Below are positions 37,601 through 47,209 of a stretch of 64,000 nt of DNA, one piece after another (positions within the stretch are counted from its first letter, which is position 1; each line of letters begins with the position of its first letter). Position numbers and translations under genes: made by a program. The notes under the pieces are model-generated. The model saw nothing but the letters and a program-made list of their open reading frames with translations, had not been told where the DNA came from and made no database searches. The DNA is taken from contig BROG01001191.1 of NCBI GenBank assembly GCA_030159075.1, forward strand, positions 1 to 64,000, given 5' to 3'. The stretch comes from Atrina japonica (taxonomy: Eukaryota > Mollusca > Bivalvia > Pterioida > Pinnidae).

Positions 37601-40273
37601 TTGTCCTGCAGAGTATCTTACACAATCTGCCATGGGGTCACATGTGAGAGACCTCTTGTAGATGTGTGAAAACCAATAAAAAATTAATGGCAAAAAGATT
37701 TATTTATTTTTTAAAAAAGAAAATGGTCAGTCTGCAAAATTCCATCAGAATATATGCAAGGTGGTCTCCTATGCGAGATGGTCTTTAGTCGAGGTTCCAC
37801 TGTTCTTGGGTAGGTGCATGTATTTATTTCATAAAAAAGAAAACCGTCAGTCCGCAAAATTTCATCGAAATATTTTTTGTGATTCAAACACATCCAGGTT
37901 TATGAATATAATTCTGTATTTTGTGTGTTCAAAGTTGTTTATATGTTAAAAATGTTTAGGCCTACATCTCTTTGCCATTTGATCACTTACAAGATTGTAT
38001 AAGTTGCTTTTTCATTGGTAGAATATGACACACCTATGAGGTCATCCGCACATGACCCCATAGCGGATTGCATTAGATCCCATATGTGACATATCAGAAA
38101 ACAGGAGCAATTAGAAATTGGTATTTAATTAGATTGATTTTTGCCATAATACATGTAGACCTATTAACCAATGAAGTATTAGTCATTTTAAAGTCCTCGT
38201 GATTATTGTAAATTTTTCATCTTTCTCAATAGACTTTTCACAATATCTGCAGCCCTGTACTGTAATCGTCAAAATGATACTGATTCCTGGAAAAGTGGTG
38301 TTAAAAGACAATCAATTACAGAGATAATATTACCATTTTATGGGTACAGCGAAATCTGTATATATATATATAAATACATAAGAAAATCGGTCTTTATAGG
38401 GAGGTAGTCTTTATATAGAGGCTGATTTTTTTACACAAATAGTACTATTGGGGACAGCAAAAAACGATCTTTGTGACCAGGTGGTCTTTATATACAGGTG
38501 GTCGCTAAAGCAGGTTTTACTGAATCTGTATCATTTTGCCATCAAAGTTACAGGACAGTAGTTACCATGAAAAGGTCTATACTACCAATAATGCCTAGGC
38601 CAATATTAAACAAAACTACCAGTTTAGCAAATCCCCTGAATGAATCATGGACAATTTAGTTCATGAATAACTTAGAAATTAAAGTTAAAATTTACGTGAT
38701 TTACGAGATTGCCACGGCCATTTTACACACTTTACCTGTTCATACTGTAGGGCCTAGCGGGACACGAGTATCCTCAATGGCAAACAATATGTTTGTTTTC
38801 TTGATACAGCTAACAAAGATATCGTATTTGACCCATTAAGTGCCCATGTCTCTCCCCCTTTTTTTACATACGACTGAGAATCTTTTCTAGCCGATTGACA
38901 AGATGTAGACCTGAAGTAACAGTTTATCTGTAGCTCCCCTAGCAACAGAATTATATTGATAGGTGTCCTCGGTAATAACTACAACAACTTTACCATTGTG
39001 GCATATACAAAATTTACTGTTTTATGTCAATTTGACTATTGATTGGTCCCATTAAGCGCCCATCCCTTTTTCCTGATTTTTGTAGTGCCCTGGGCACTTA
39101 ATGGGTTGAATACAGTATCAATAATACCCCTAAAGACACATTTGGATTGGTCTAAGTCACTGATTTACAGAGGAGTCCATTGCTTTTCAGGGATTGATAA
39201 GTTAAAGAAAATCAAATGACACTTTTGGAATCTGATATTTTGTTTTAATTCATGGCTGGTTCCTTAGAAAGTGAAATACAAGAAGTGATCAGGTCCCTTG
39301 AGAATATGAGTTAGAGTAGATACCGTAAATTGGGATATTTAGCGTGTAAATTAGGATATTTTAGCGTTGCTAAAATTTGGCCACTTTGGTCATAAAATGA
39401 AGGGTTATTTTTTGGTCAATTAAATTCTGGCCATTTATATCATGTTTAAATTTGGCCTTGTCGTGTCTAACATTCCAAGTGTTTGAAATATCAAAATATT
39501 AAAAAGTGTCTGCTCAATGATTAGAATTGCTGCAACTCATGATCAAGATAAACATCCACATAGTGTTATCATAAAAAAAAAACCCACCTTGTTTGTTAAT
39601 CTGTAAAACACTAAAATATTTTTTAAAAAGCACCAGTAGAAACATTGTGTACATAATTTGGGCCATTTTAATTTGGTGGCCAAATTGGTCAAAATTAAAC
39701 AATGGCCAAAATATCCCAATTAACGGTATAAACAATTTGTAATGCTGTGTTTATGATTACAAGTATAATATTTTCCTAAAGTTGTTGATTTAAAAATGTG
39801 TATCAATTCCATGGAGACCATTATTTAGTTGTGGCTAAACTTCTTTTTTACCTTCTACATTTCACAAAGACACACAGATTAATCATGTTCATGAGTTGGT
39901 ACTTTAAGTATGGTATATTTATTAGATTGCTGCGATTTCTGTATAGTTTTCTTTAATAAACTTCAATTAAATTCATATTTAGTAATAATTATAAAAAATA
40001 TGGCCACAGCATCTTACAGTAAAACTCGCCTATAACGAATTTCAAGGGACTTTATTGTTCAATTCATTATAAGGACAGTTTGTTATACAGTTATAGCAAA
40101 GTGGGCTGAAGGATTAAAACAAACTTTGTTAAGAAAAAATTCACTCTAAATTTAGGCTAAACTGGAACTTTCCGTTAAGTCAAAAGAAAACAGAAATGTT
40201 TTTGTTACTTTTAAATTTCAGAACTTATTTAATCTTTGCTTGGCAAAATGTTAAGAATTGACTTTCGTAATAA

Positions 40274-40321
<48 letters not shown>

Positions 40322-43300
40322 TTAATATATAAACAAAATACAACATATAAGATACAGAGACAGGTACATTCACACATACACACAACTTTCATCCAGGTCA
40401 TATTATGATACATATATATAGGAATAATAAATGATTTTGATCATTTCGTTATAATTCTATTAAAGATGTTGGTTAAGGAGTCAAGGGACACAGAAATTGG
40501 TTTGTTCTAAACAAAAATTTGTTATATAAAATTATATAGGTGCAGTCGGGGAATACTTATTGATTCGTTATGTACAGGAAATCGTACAAACCAAGTTTGT
40601 TATATTCAAGTTTTACTGTATATATCTTTAAATCAGTCATTTATAACCAACAGACTCTTGCAATTATGTATAACATGGGACAGAAGGAATTTCTTGTCAG
40701 TTTCTTGAATTGACCATTCAAGCAAAGTCTCGATATTTCAAACTTTTGTAGTTTTAATTTATATGAATATAACTGAATATATGAATAAAATTTTATGAAA
40801 ATCTGCTTGATATATGAGCAGGGAGTGTGAACTCGCTACATATAGAACACATTTTGAAGAGAAATGGCCATGTTGTCTATGCGACATGAAAATGCTGAAA
40901 TGTTTAAACAACAACAGATCACAAAAGGTCACCTGAGTAACAAAAGCAGTAATTGTTGTTACATATCAAATTTTGGCTGTAATACCTTGCGTCAAGAGTT
41001 CTTAATCTGATAGTGATTTCTTCATCATATAAATGTCTCCAGTATTGTGTCACATCACTGGTCGTAATGATAGGTCACAATAGGGTGCCTGAATGACTCA
41101 GGAGGTAAAAAAATCATTGTTCATGTTATTACTTAAATTTGAGCTATAATACCTTGCTTCTAGAGTTTTTGTTCTGATTTTGGTCTCTCCATCATACAGA
41201 TGTATCTGGTATTGTGGCCCATCACCGGTTGTAACGAATTGACTGCCGTCATGATTTAGCGCTACACAAAATACTGTTCGATCCTCCTGTATAGTGTGTA
41301 TGCACTGTTGAGATGTGAAATGCCAAAACTTAATAAAACCGGAGGCATCTGAATAATACAAAATTTTGTATAATATATCTGTGTTAATATGATAAAGTGC
41401 ACTAGAACTTGTCTTGAAAGACCACTCTCATAAAAGACCACCTGTCTTTTGAGACCACATTCTGATAATCACTTAGTTAAATAATCCTTTGAATTAGACA
41501 AGTTCTACTGAAGTATGATCAGCTAAGAGATTTTTTTTTTCAAAAGCTCTGATGTTGAATAAATTGAATTGCTTTTAACTTGTCTTTATTTATACAGTAA
41601 AACCCGTCTTGAAAGACCACTCTCATGAGATACCACCTGTCTTGTGAGACTGCATTGAGAAACACTCAGATAAATAATTCTTTTAAAAAACCTCTTTCAA
41701 GGGACCACCTGTCTTTAGAGAAAACATTTCAGTGGCACATTGGGTGGTCTCTTAAGACTGGTCTCACAAAAATTAAGCTCAAGAAACAAATTTAAGAACT
41801 ACAAAGAAAAAGTTGACTTAGTCATTCATGAAGTCCTATACATGTGACTAAAATTGACATCCTTAAAGCTTCCATCTAAATTTTTAAACCAATTTACTAA
41901 AATGAAAATATAATAAAAATAGATTTTGAGACATCACCAGTGTTTTACTTCCACTGGTAGGCATATTTGTTTAATTTTCTGAATAGAAACAATCCCCCAC
42001 AACCAATATAAAAGGCAACTTTGCCAAATCAGTTGTCATTGTCTAACTACAGTCACATAGAACAAACATTTTGAGCATAACTCGCCTGCATGTCAAAAAT
42101 AAACATTGATATCAACAAAGTTCATCTGGACATTTCGCTGGCTAATACACAGTTCACAAGCATGTAATTAATCAATTTAAACATGAGAATATCAAACATA
42201 CACGTAATTCCAAATTTCCCATGAGCAAATCGTAAAAAAAAAGTGTAAACAAACAGGAGTCCAGACCACCTGATATGAATGTCCTCACTTTAGAAATAAC
42301 GAATCAAGGAGAAGTCAGTGAGGTCAACTCAGAAGTATATTTTTGAACACTCGGCTCATTTATAGGACCACTTGCATCCATTTCGAATAATTTGATAGCA
42401 ATATTTCACAGCTATGTCTCTTATAATGTTTATTTTTTGTCATCTTTGTAAAAATATGAGAAGGGCTACCTGGTCTTTGGTCAAGTGCACGCGACCCGAC
42501 TGCTCACTTTACTTAGTTCACCAGAATGTGTGACACGTTAACAAAAGGTTGCAGATTACTGGTAGGAGTTTATTTAATTTTATGTTCAAAGTGAATATTA
42601 TTTTACGGATACTAAATAATGAATTTAAAACTAATTATAAAATCTATTTATAACATATCTTTATTGAAGTATTTGATGTAAAAATTAATGCAGAATGTTT
42701 TTGATTTGAGTACAGGGTATGTTTTGATTACATACCATCTGTCCATTGTTTTGCTTTGGGAGTACAGGTGTGAAATAACGGTCGTTCTGCTGCCTTGCCT
42801 TTTATAGAAGAATTGCAAGCCAATTTCTATTGATAACATTTAACAAAAATGTCTGCCTGTGCAATAATAAATTGGTGATGTTTCAAAGGCATTAAAAGTT
42901 TTCTTTTTGCGAATTCAAAACTTGTTAAAAAGTTACGATGAAAGCTTTAAGCAACATGTCAAATTCAGTTGAAAACAAAAATATTGAAAACTGCACAACA
43001 GACAAATGGACAAACAGAAGAATAAAAAACAACATGACTCTGATCATTACTCCCCAGCACATTTAATCAAAGAAACGAAAGTGAGTGTAGCACATTCTGG
43101 AATACACAGAGAAATAAGTGTCAATATGTGTCATCACATGCATGTTTTATTTTCTTACTCACAAAACTGTATTTATACATTATCCATTACTTTGGTTGCC
43201 ATGCAGTTGACAGCATTTCTAACTTAAAATTTATCACTGAGACACCGAACTAAATGACCAGTGCAAGTGATTGTATGATTAATACATGTGTATCTCTATG

Positions 43301-45122
43301 TTAGATTTTAAAATTGAGTTTGTAGTTTAACAGAGTATATCAGGTATTTCTTGCATCATAGTTAAGTACATTGGTGTTCGTTCTCTTTCATATTCCGATG
43401 ACAGAAAGTTTGTAGCATTCACTATATTCAAGGAAACTGATAAATTGAAAATTGTAGCTGTTAGGCAATGCGTTATCTTGAATTTTATCCAAAAATAAAC
43501 AGGTGACGTGTTACGTCACCCCATAAAAAGTGATGTGGCATGATATGAATTTTCATGGTGGTGATATTTGTTGTTTGTTTCAATACTGTTTTTCTCTCAT
43601 ACTGAGACATAACCCAGTATAGGTGAAGTGCTTAAATAGTCTAAGTCACATTAAATCGTAAATTTCAAAGTACATTTGAAAAGCAACCAATTGTCAAAAT
43701 ATAAATATTTTTATTGATATCAGTGACAAACAAAAATGTGTAGCCTATATCTGTTTTTTTTTATAGTCTAATTTGTCAGATTATTTCAATTTATTAATAT
43801 AGTTTTTGTATGAAAAACCTCTATGTCAGCCTTATGATGGAAATGAATAAGGTCATGTGAGGCTTTATTAATTTTTATCATAATGAAGGGGAGCAACTTC
43901 TGTTTTGGGTTTTCTTCCTATACATATAATATAATAATACCCAAAATACTTCTTTTGGACTTGTACAAATTAATGCTCCCATTCTTTCACTTCTGTTTTT
44001 GCAGGTAAAAAAATAAATGGCACCGTGCTTGTCATTATGAATATTTCGAGCAAAAGGAATTTATTTCATTTGTAATTGACCTGAATAAATTACTCAGAAT
44101 ACCTACAACACCGCTAAGTTAAAATTAAGAGTTAAGTATCAACCGATTTATTTTAATCAGCCAAAACGACCAGACATACTCAATTTGACTTAGACTATAC
44201 AAATTTTGACACTTGCCTTGACTTACGCCAATGAGTTGATTATCTTCAAGGATCACAATTTCGTATGTTACAGTTATGTAATACACAGGGATGGATCCAG
44301 GATTTCAAGTTAGAAGGGGCATAACAACTGTATAAGCCTAAACTATATCTGGCCAGTGTAGCAAGAACAATAAATTTTTACAATTTGTTATTAATTTTCC
44401 ATTGTTTTATAGAAAAAACAAAGGTTTTACACATTTTTTGCCAACTTTTGACATGCACTCCCATTTGCTGTATCTCCTTAACTGCCTTTTAGGCCACAAT
44501 CAATGATTTATCAGTTATACAATGGCAACCTGTTTTTAACCCATTAACCCCTGAAAAACAATGGACTCTTCTGTAAATCAATGACTTAGACCAGTCCAAA
44601 TGTGTCTTTAGGGGTCAATGAGTTAATGGTGGAGGAAAAAACTCAGAATAGACCACCAGTCTTCAGTGAATAATTTACTGACAAATTTCCCAAAATGAGT
44701 AGGTTAGGATCCAGTGAAGTTTGAATTCCTACTAAACAAAGGACAGCATGAAGCTCTAACCACTTTGTCATGGTGACCCGTTTCCAATCAATATATATCT
44801 GATAGCATGATGGCTATCTAAACTTGAATGCTTTATTTTTCTACATTTTATTTCAAGAGTCTCATATTATACATGTTCATGTTATAAGCTCAAAACCATT
44901 TTGTAAAACACTTCAAAATCAATAAATCACATCATTTGAAATAAAACTCCCATTGAAAAGACCACTCTTACATGAAGCTATAAGAATATTGGCATGTTCT
45001 GCTTTTTCCTCTGATCGTGGCACTTGGAACTGTATACTGGTGACGGGGAGTCGAGGTAACGGTTTCTGATCATTATCGTCATATAGAGAATAGAGACAGC
45101 TGCAATTTTCCACACTGTAAAT
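25564..45122 (-). CDS. WD40-repeat protein, C-terminal 292 residues (9 coding exons; N-terminal exons not found)
   Basis: Exons in transcript order: 44972-45122, 41153-41348, 37260-37368, 36464-36495, 30872-30974, 28658-28723, 26438-26530 and 25564-25692, preceded by at least one unseen exon because 45122 begins at an acceptor. (That is eight located exons; the ninth and earlier ones are missing.) Frame is preserved at every junction, ending in TAG at 25564-25566. WD40 hallmarks: IYSVENCSCLYSL, SGFIKFWHF, VFCVALNHDGSQFVTTGDG, DGHKSRVFAAQFHPRYNKVF followed by TGGWDDTVQFWS, HILTASWRKNNSLQIWD, and IICGGGDKNMARVID. KISGPHICGFEGIDIDP is a distinctive stretch before one blade. Such proteins form beta-propeller scaffolds for complexes; no catalytic function or partner is visible. 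Gene identity not recognised. Confidence 0.88.
25756..25843. mobile_element. 90-bp MITE family copy, abutting the WD40 terminal exon
   Basis: CATTCACCCCTAAAGACACA to GGGTTGATGATTAA. It ends about 60 bp upstream (in transcript sense) of the terminal exon acceptor at 25693. Confidence 0.65.
25985..26225. repeat. Tandem repeat, 60-bp main unit
   Basis: TGTAGTAAACAGTGTTGTCA at 26042 and 26102, exactly 60 bp apart, with shorter flanking units carrying ATTACAGAGTTACCTG. Confidence 0.8.
26438..26530 (-). CDS. WD40 gene exon
   Basis: 93 nt, 31 codons, phase 0. Acceptor TTGTTTCAG, donor AGT|GTAAGT. Encodes LYCCQWLGRDKIICGGGDKN and MARVIDRGTLS, a degenerate last-but-one blade. Confidence 0.85.
26965..27200 (-). 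mobile_element. tRNA-derived SINE
   Basis: Same family as 21137-21354: GTTAGAGCGTTGCGCTTTAA and GCAGGTTCGAGTCTTGC on the minus strand. Intron of the WD40 gene. Confidence 0.8.
27957..28449. mobile_element. MITE with CAGTGGAATCTCGTTAT ends
   Basis: TACAGTGGAATCTCGTTATG at the left; ATAATGAGATTCCACTGTA at the right. The centre is taken over by a palindromic array (28018-28280). Confidence 0.75.
28018..28280. repeat. Array of eleven GTGATATCAC-type palindromes
   Basis: Cores near 28035, 28059, 28081, 28105, 28129, 28147, 28170, 28195, 28219, 28240 and 28266, spaced roughly 18-26 bp, with TATTTGAA/CGAATAA spacers that are themselves inverted. Perfect GTGATATCAC or one mismatch in each. Confidence 0.9.
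28658..28723 (-). CDS. WD40 gene exon
   Basis: 66 nt, 22 codons, phase 0. Acceptor TTTTTTACAG, donor TCG|GTTAGT. Starts with IWDFGKAELIKD, supplying the WD dipeptide for the previous blade. Confidence 0.85.
28801..29010. mobile_element. MITE with TTAAAGGGGCATTAGCTGTG ends
   Basis: TAAGGGGCATTAGCTGTGTT at the left, AACACAGCTAATTCCCCTTT at the right. A relative lies at 46228-46580. Confidence 0.8.
29130..29371 (-). mobile_element. tRNA-derived SINE
   Basis: Same family; the head reads GGCCTCCATGGTCAAGTGG on the minus strand. WD40-gene intron. Confidence 0.8.
30677..30848. mobile_element. 'Tctataaaagccat' MITE relative
   Basis: ACAGTCAAGAGGCCACCTC ... AAATACAGTTTGACTGTA, with repeated CCTATAAAGG/CCTATAACAG. 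Confidence 0.65.
30872..30974 (-). CDS. WD40 gene exon
   Basis: 103 nt; acceptor TTATTTTCAG, donor CAG|GTAAAT. Encodes (R)KISGPHICGFEGIDIDP and HILTASWRKNNSLQ. Confidence 0.88.
31430..33815 (+). pseudogene. Decayed Ty3/gypsy retrotransposon pol region
   Basis: Fragments of reverse transcriptase (KVFSKLDIKWAFHQI at about 31483-31527 and RYKRLMFGI at about 31575), RNase H (TEREALGIVWA near 32170 and NNIADCQSR near 32355), and integrase (STDNGPN near 32965) lie in order on the plus strand. They are broken by many stops and frameshifts, with the RT active-site segment disrupted. No gag and no 5' LTR are visible; the copy is 5'-truncated in RT. It sits antisense in the intron between WD40 exons 36464-36495 and 30872-30974. 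Non-functional. Confidence 0.85.
33816..34113 (+). repeat. 3' LTR of the Ty3/gypsy copy
   Basis: A purine tract (AAAGAAAAGGAGAGA, 33801-33815) is followed by TGTAGTG. The segment contains AATAAA signals and ends near 34113 in CTAACA, giving TG...CA. The right end is inferred from the CA dinucleotide because no second LTR is present for comparison. Confidence 0.6.
34601..34796. mobile_element. MITE with TACTGTAAATCC ends
   Basis: TATACTGTAAATCCAGTTTT ... TTTTCGGATTTACAGTATA. WD40-gene intron. Confidence 0.8.
34999..35192. mobile_element. MITE with AAATGGGACT ends
   Basis: AAATGGGACTTACTCATGTA ... inverted at the right as TACATGAATTAGTCCCATTT, about 30-bp TIRs. The left TIR carries a GTAAGT donor-like site on the minus strand. 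Confidence 0.8.
35208..35520. mobile_element. Truncated copy of the 7063-8075 element
   Basis: TACAGTGAACCCTCTTTATA left end and GCCATTGTAACCACATCGG matching GCCATTATAATCACATCGG at 7537. No right TIR. Confidence 0.65.
35960..36153. mobile_element. 90-bp MITE family, partial tandem duplication
   Basis: CAATGTAAGCAAGCACTGCC plus the left half of the element occurs at about 35960 and again 79 bp later, followed by one full copy. The duplicated flank shows the copying happened after insertion. Confidence 0.75.
36464..36495 (-). CDS. WD40 gene 32-nt micro-exon
   Basis: The acceptor TTTTTTTTACAG and donor TCAG|GTAAAG flank only 32 nt encoding FWSTETSHSV plus two bases of Arg. It supplies the FW(S) that ends the TGGWDDTVQ blade and shifts the frame by two bases, exactly what the next exon (starting A-AAG-ATA) needs. 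Without it the next exon hits a stop in phase 0. Confidence 0.85.
36770..37100. mobile_element. Inverted pair of truncated tRNA-type SINEs
   Basis: 36770-36935 is a minus-oriented 3' half; 36936-37100 is a plus-oriented 3' half (GGCCGCCACCACATAACTG then GTGTGGCAATAAAC). Neither retains a tRNA head. Confidence 0.75.
37260..37368 (-). CDS. WD40 gene exon
   Basis: 109 nt; acceptor TTAAACAG, donor CAG|GTAAAT. Encodes DGHKSRVFAAQFHPRYNKVF and TGGWDDTVQ, a classical GH...WD blade lacking only the final [FW]-[WS] dipeptide, which sits on the next micro-exon. Confidence 0.9.
38385..38522. mobile_element. 'Gctttagtgaccacctg' MITE copy, left end degenerate
   Basis: GGTCTTTATAGGGAGGTAGT ... GCTAAAGCAGGTTTTACTG. 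Confidence 0.65.
39124..39205. mobile_element. 90-bp MITE family copy (inverted)
   Basis: ACCCCTAAAGACACATTTGG to GATTGATAAGTTAA. Confidence 0.7.
39321..39728. mobile_element. MITE with TACCGTAAATTGGGATATTT ends
   Basis: Right end ATATCCCAATTAACGGTA is the inverse; subterminal TTGGCC motifs on both sides. Confidence 0.75.
40015..40620. mobile_element. MITE with CAGTAAAACTCG ends carrying a retroposed insertion
   Basis: ACAGTAAAACTCGCCTATAA ... TATTCAAGTTTTACTGTA. Interrupted at 40281-40425 by a polyA retroposon. Confidence 0.8.
40281..40425 (-). mobile_element. PolyA retroposed fragment with 12-bp target-site duplication
   Basis: AATAAATGATTT at 40269-40280 and again at 40426-40437. On the minus strand the insert ends in AATAAA followed by about 40 A. 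About 100 bp of unrecognised sequence; a truncated LINE end or retroposed 3' UTR is possible. Confidence 0.85.
40986..41060 (-). pseudogene. Relic duplicate of a WD40 exon
   Basis: Minus-strand sequence encodes TSDVTQYWRHLYDEEITIR and LRTLDAR before a conserved GTATTA donor, matching TTGDGPQYQIHLYDGETKIR of the true exon 165-170 bp upstream. Homology continues into the intron. A TGA lies in frame just upstream and no usable acceptor is seen, so it is probably not spliced. Confidence 0.75.
41153..41348 (-). CDS. WD40 gene exon
   Basis: 196 nt; completes the split Tyr codon, then 64 codons plus two bases. Acceptor TATTATTCAG, donor CAAG|GTATTA. Contains FIKFWHF and a complete blade start (CVALNHDGSQFVTTGDG). 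A decayed partial copy lies directly downstream at 40986-41060. Confidence 0.88.
41398..41514. mobile_element. 'Cttgagagaccac' MITE copy
   Basis: ACTAGAACTTGTCTTGAAAG ... GACAAGTTCTACTGAAG. Confidence 0.65.
41596..41765. mobile_element. 'Cttgagagaccac' MITE copy
   Basis: ACAGTAAAACCCGTCTTGAA ... GGTCTCTTAAGACTGGTCTC. Confidence 0.65.
44500..44785 (-). mobile_element. tRNA-type SINE split by a 90-bp MITE
   Basis: CAATGATTTATCAGTTATAC start and a decayed head near 44750-44785 (GCTCTAACCACTTTGTCATG), interrupted at 44539-44626. Confidence 0.7.
44539..44626. mobile_element. 90-bp MITE family copy nested in a SINE
   Basis: TTAACCCATTAACCCCTGA to GGGGTCAATGAGTTAA. SINE sequence continues on both sides (CAACCTGTTTTTAAC before, GGTGGAGGAAAAAAC after). 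Confidence 0.8.
44972..45122 (-). CDS. WD40 gene exon (first located)
   Basis: 151 nt; acceptor CTTTCTTCAG, donor CAT|GTAAGA. 50 codons plus one base. It opens with IYSVEN, the position of a WD-dipeptide equivalent, so the preceding exon should end in phase 0 just after a 'GG.DG.V'-type strand. Confidence 0.82.
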
Positions 45123-45207
45123 CTGAAGAAAGGAGAAGAAAAAAAAAAGATCAATGAAAGTTAGGTATCTAACATGTCATCCAGTTTCTGTGAGAAATAT
45201 AAAGTTT

Positions 45208-45298
45208 AACTCATCAACCCCTGAAAAAACAATGGACTCTTCTGTAAATCAATGACTTAGACCAGTCCAAATGTGTCTTTAAGGGGTGAATGAGGTAA
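45208..45298. mobile_element. 90-bp MITE family copy (near-consensus)
   Basis: TTAACTCATCAACCCCTGA at the left and GGGGTGAATGAGGTAA at the right, imperfect TIRs about 17 bp long. Confidence 0.8.
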
Positions 45299-45623
45299 AC
45301 CTAAATATCATTGATTTATGCTTAAAGTTCCTTACAACAAAGTCACAAAGACCATTTGCTTCTTGATTATTAAAATATCAATAACATCAATAATTCATTA
45401 AAGAAGCATAACTTCCAGGCCTCAATTATTTTTCTTGTTTTATGGTTCTACTGTTTTTATGTGTACCGGCTGGTTTGTAGTGATAAAGTTTTTATTATCA
45501 TGGTGGTAGAAGTGAACATGTCACTGATTTAGAAAAGTACAAAGGGAGATCACTCCTACATAATATTAATATTTGGTAATTCTTTATTGAATGGGGCTTG
45601 CCAAGCAAGCTTTGGACAACACT

Positions 45624-45719
45624 TTTAACTCATCAGGCCCTCAAAAACAATGAACTCTTCTGTAAATCAATGACCTAGACCAGCAGTACAAATGTGTATT
45701 GAGGGGTGAATGAGTTAAT
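45624..45719. mobile_element. 90-bp MITE family copy
   Basis: TTAACTCATCAGGCCCTCA to GAGGGGTGAATGAGTTAA. Confidence 0.75.
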
Positions 45720-45897
45720 TATCTCTGTACACCATGGCCAATGGAGACTGATCTGCATCCTTCAAGGAAGGAAACTGGAGTACAAATGAGGAAATTCAGG
45801 GGCAGATCTAGGATTTCAAGTTAGAGGGGGTAACAATCCTTAAATATATTTGACAAGTGTAGCATGTACTAACACCCCAATAAAAATACATTGTTGT

Positions 45898-46063
45898 ATT
45901 GTTGTTTAACGTCCCACTCAAGAATCTTTCACTCATTTGGAAACTCATTATGACCGTAAGTGCTGAGCATAGGACAAAATTTGAAGCCCTATCATCATTT
46001 GATGATGTATCCATATGAGTGAAATATTCTTGAGTGGGACGTTAAACAACAAACAAACAAACA
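45898..46063. mobile_element. Fold-back pair of SINE 3' ends
   Basis: GTTTAACGTCCCACTCAAGA at the left mirrors CTTGAGTGGGACGTTAAAC at the right. The right part is a normal plus-oriented 3' end and the left is an inverted copy. Confidence 0.75.
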
Positions 46064-46227
46064 AGTTGAGCTTGAATCTAAAATAGATATAGAATCCAAA
46101 ACAAAAAGTAATATGATGCAAATCTACAAGGCCCAAAAATGACCTAACAGAAAATATATTCCCAAATCCATCTACGAATAACCACTGTAAAAAGATGACT
46201 ATCTTAGCTTTGAAGGAGTTTAGAATT

Positions 46228-46580
46228 TAGAGGGGCATTAGCTGTGTTTACCAAAATAAATTTAGATTTTTTCTACTTTTACTACATGTACTTGATGTAC
46301 AATAACAGATAAGAGCTAATCACAGGATGAAAAATCTTATATTCCTAAATATTTGTGAAAATAAGGTCAGGTCCAGTGTGGTATCCATATACAAATAGTA
46401 AGGTTGAGTTAAACAATTGCAAGTGAAAACTTTTTAAGTGCCAAACCTGGTTTTCTCAAGCAATGTTCTCAATATACATAGGAATTTCGGAATAATTATG
46501 CCTGTGTATATCTCTTTTTTGTTATTGTGTATTAATTTAAGTAGTTAAAAAAGACAGAAAAGATAATGCTCCTTTAAATA
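46228..46580. mobile_element. MITE relative of 28801-29010
   Basis: TTAGAGGGGCATTAGCTGTG left; AATGCTCCTTTAAA right. Longer interior. Confidence 0.6.
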
Positions 46581-47120
46581 GTGCAATCCATTTGAAATAT
46601 GACTTTAGTATGAAATATTCAGCTGGTATGAAAATACCAGGTACTGGGGTATATATACTGGTACCCTCAGGACTCAAACAGTCCGCCAGCACTGGCAACG
46701 ACCCTGTAGTTACAAATAGTATAAACATGAAACCAAAGTTAGTTATGCAAAAACAGACCAAAACATATGCTCAAGACGATCGTTACTGTATTGCCCTGTA
46801 ATAAATATATGCACCGCTGATCCACGAGCCTAACATTTTTTGTCATATACATTGATTATTGATAATCAGTTTCCCGTTGCTTTATTGTCATTTTTCAAAT
46901 CATAAAATCAGATATTTCTTAGTTTGAAATACTTCAAGTAGTTTCCACTTTACGTAGTCAGATAGCGATAAATCAATATATCGTGTTCTGAAGAGGATAA
47001 AAATTGCCTCTATCTCATGGAAGACAAATGCCTTCTCTCATAAATTCTGTAAGTTACTTTGAAGTTATTTTGGTATCAGTCAATAACAACAAAGATAAGT
47101 GACATCTTTGTATTACATGT

Positions 47121-47209
47121 AACTCTTCAACCCCTGAAAAACAATGGACTCTTCTGTAAATCAATGACTTGAACCATCCAAATCTGTCTTCAGGGTTGAA
47201 CGAGTTAAT
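47121..47209. mobile_element. 90-bp MITE family copy
   Basis: AACTCTTCAACCCCTGAAAA to GGGTTGAACGAGTTAA. Confidence 0.75.

Noticed and set aside
46592..46720. Candidate WD40 exon (SLPVLADCLSPEGTSIYT)
   Set aside because: Acceptor is plausible, but no donor gives both correct phase and the expected blade ending; it may be chance.
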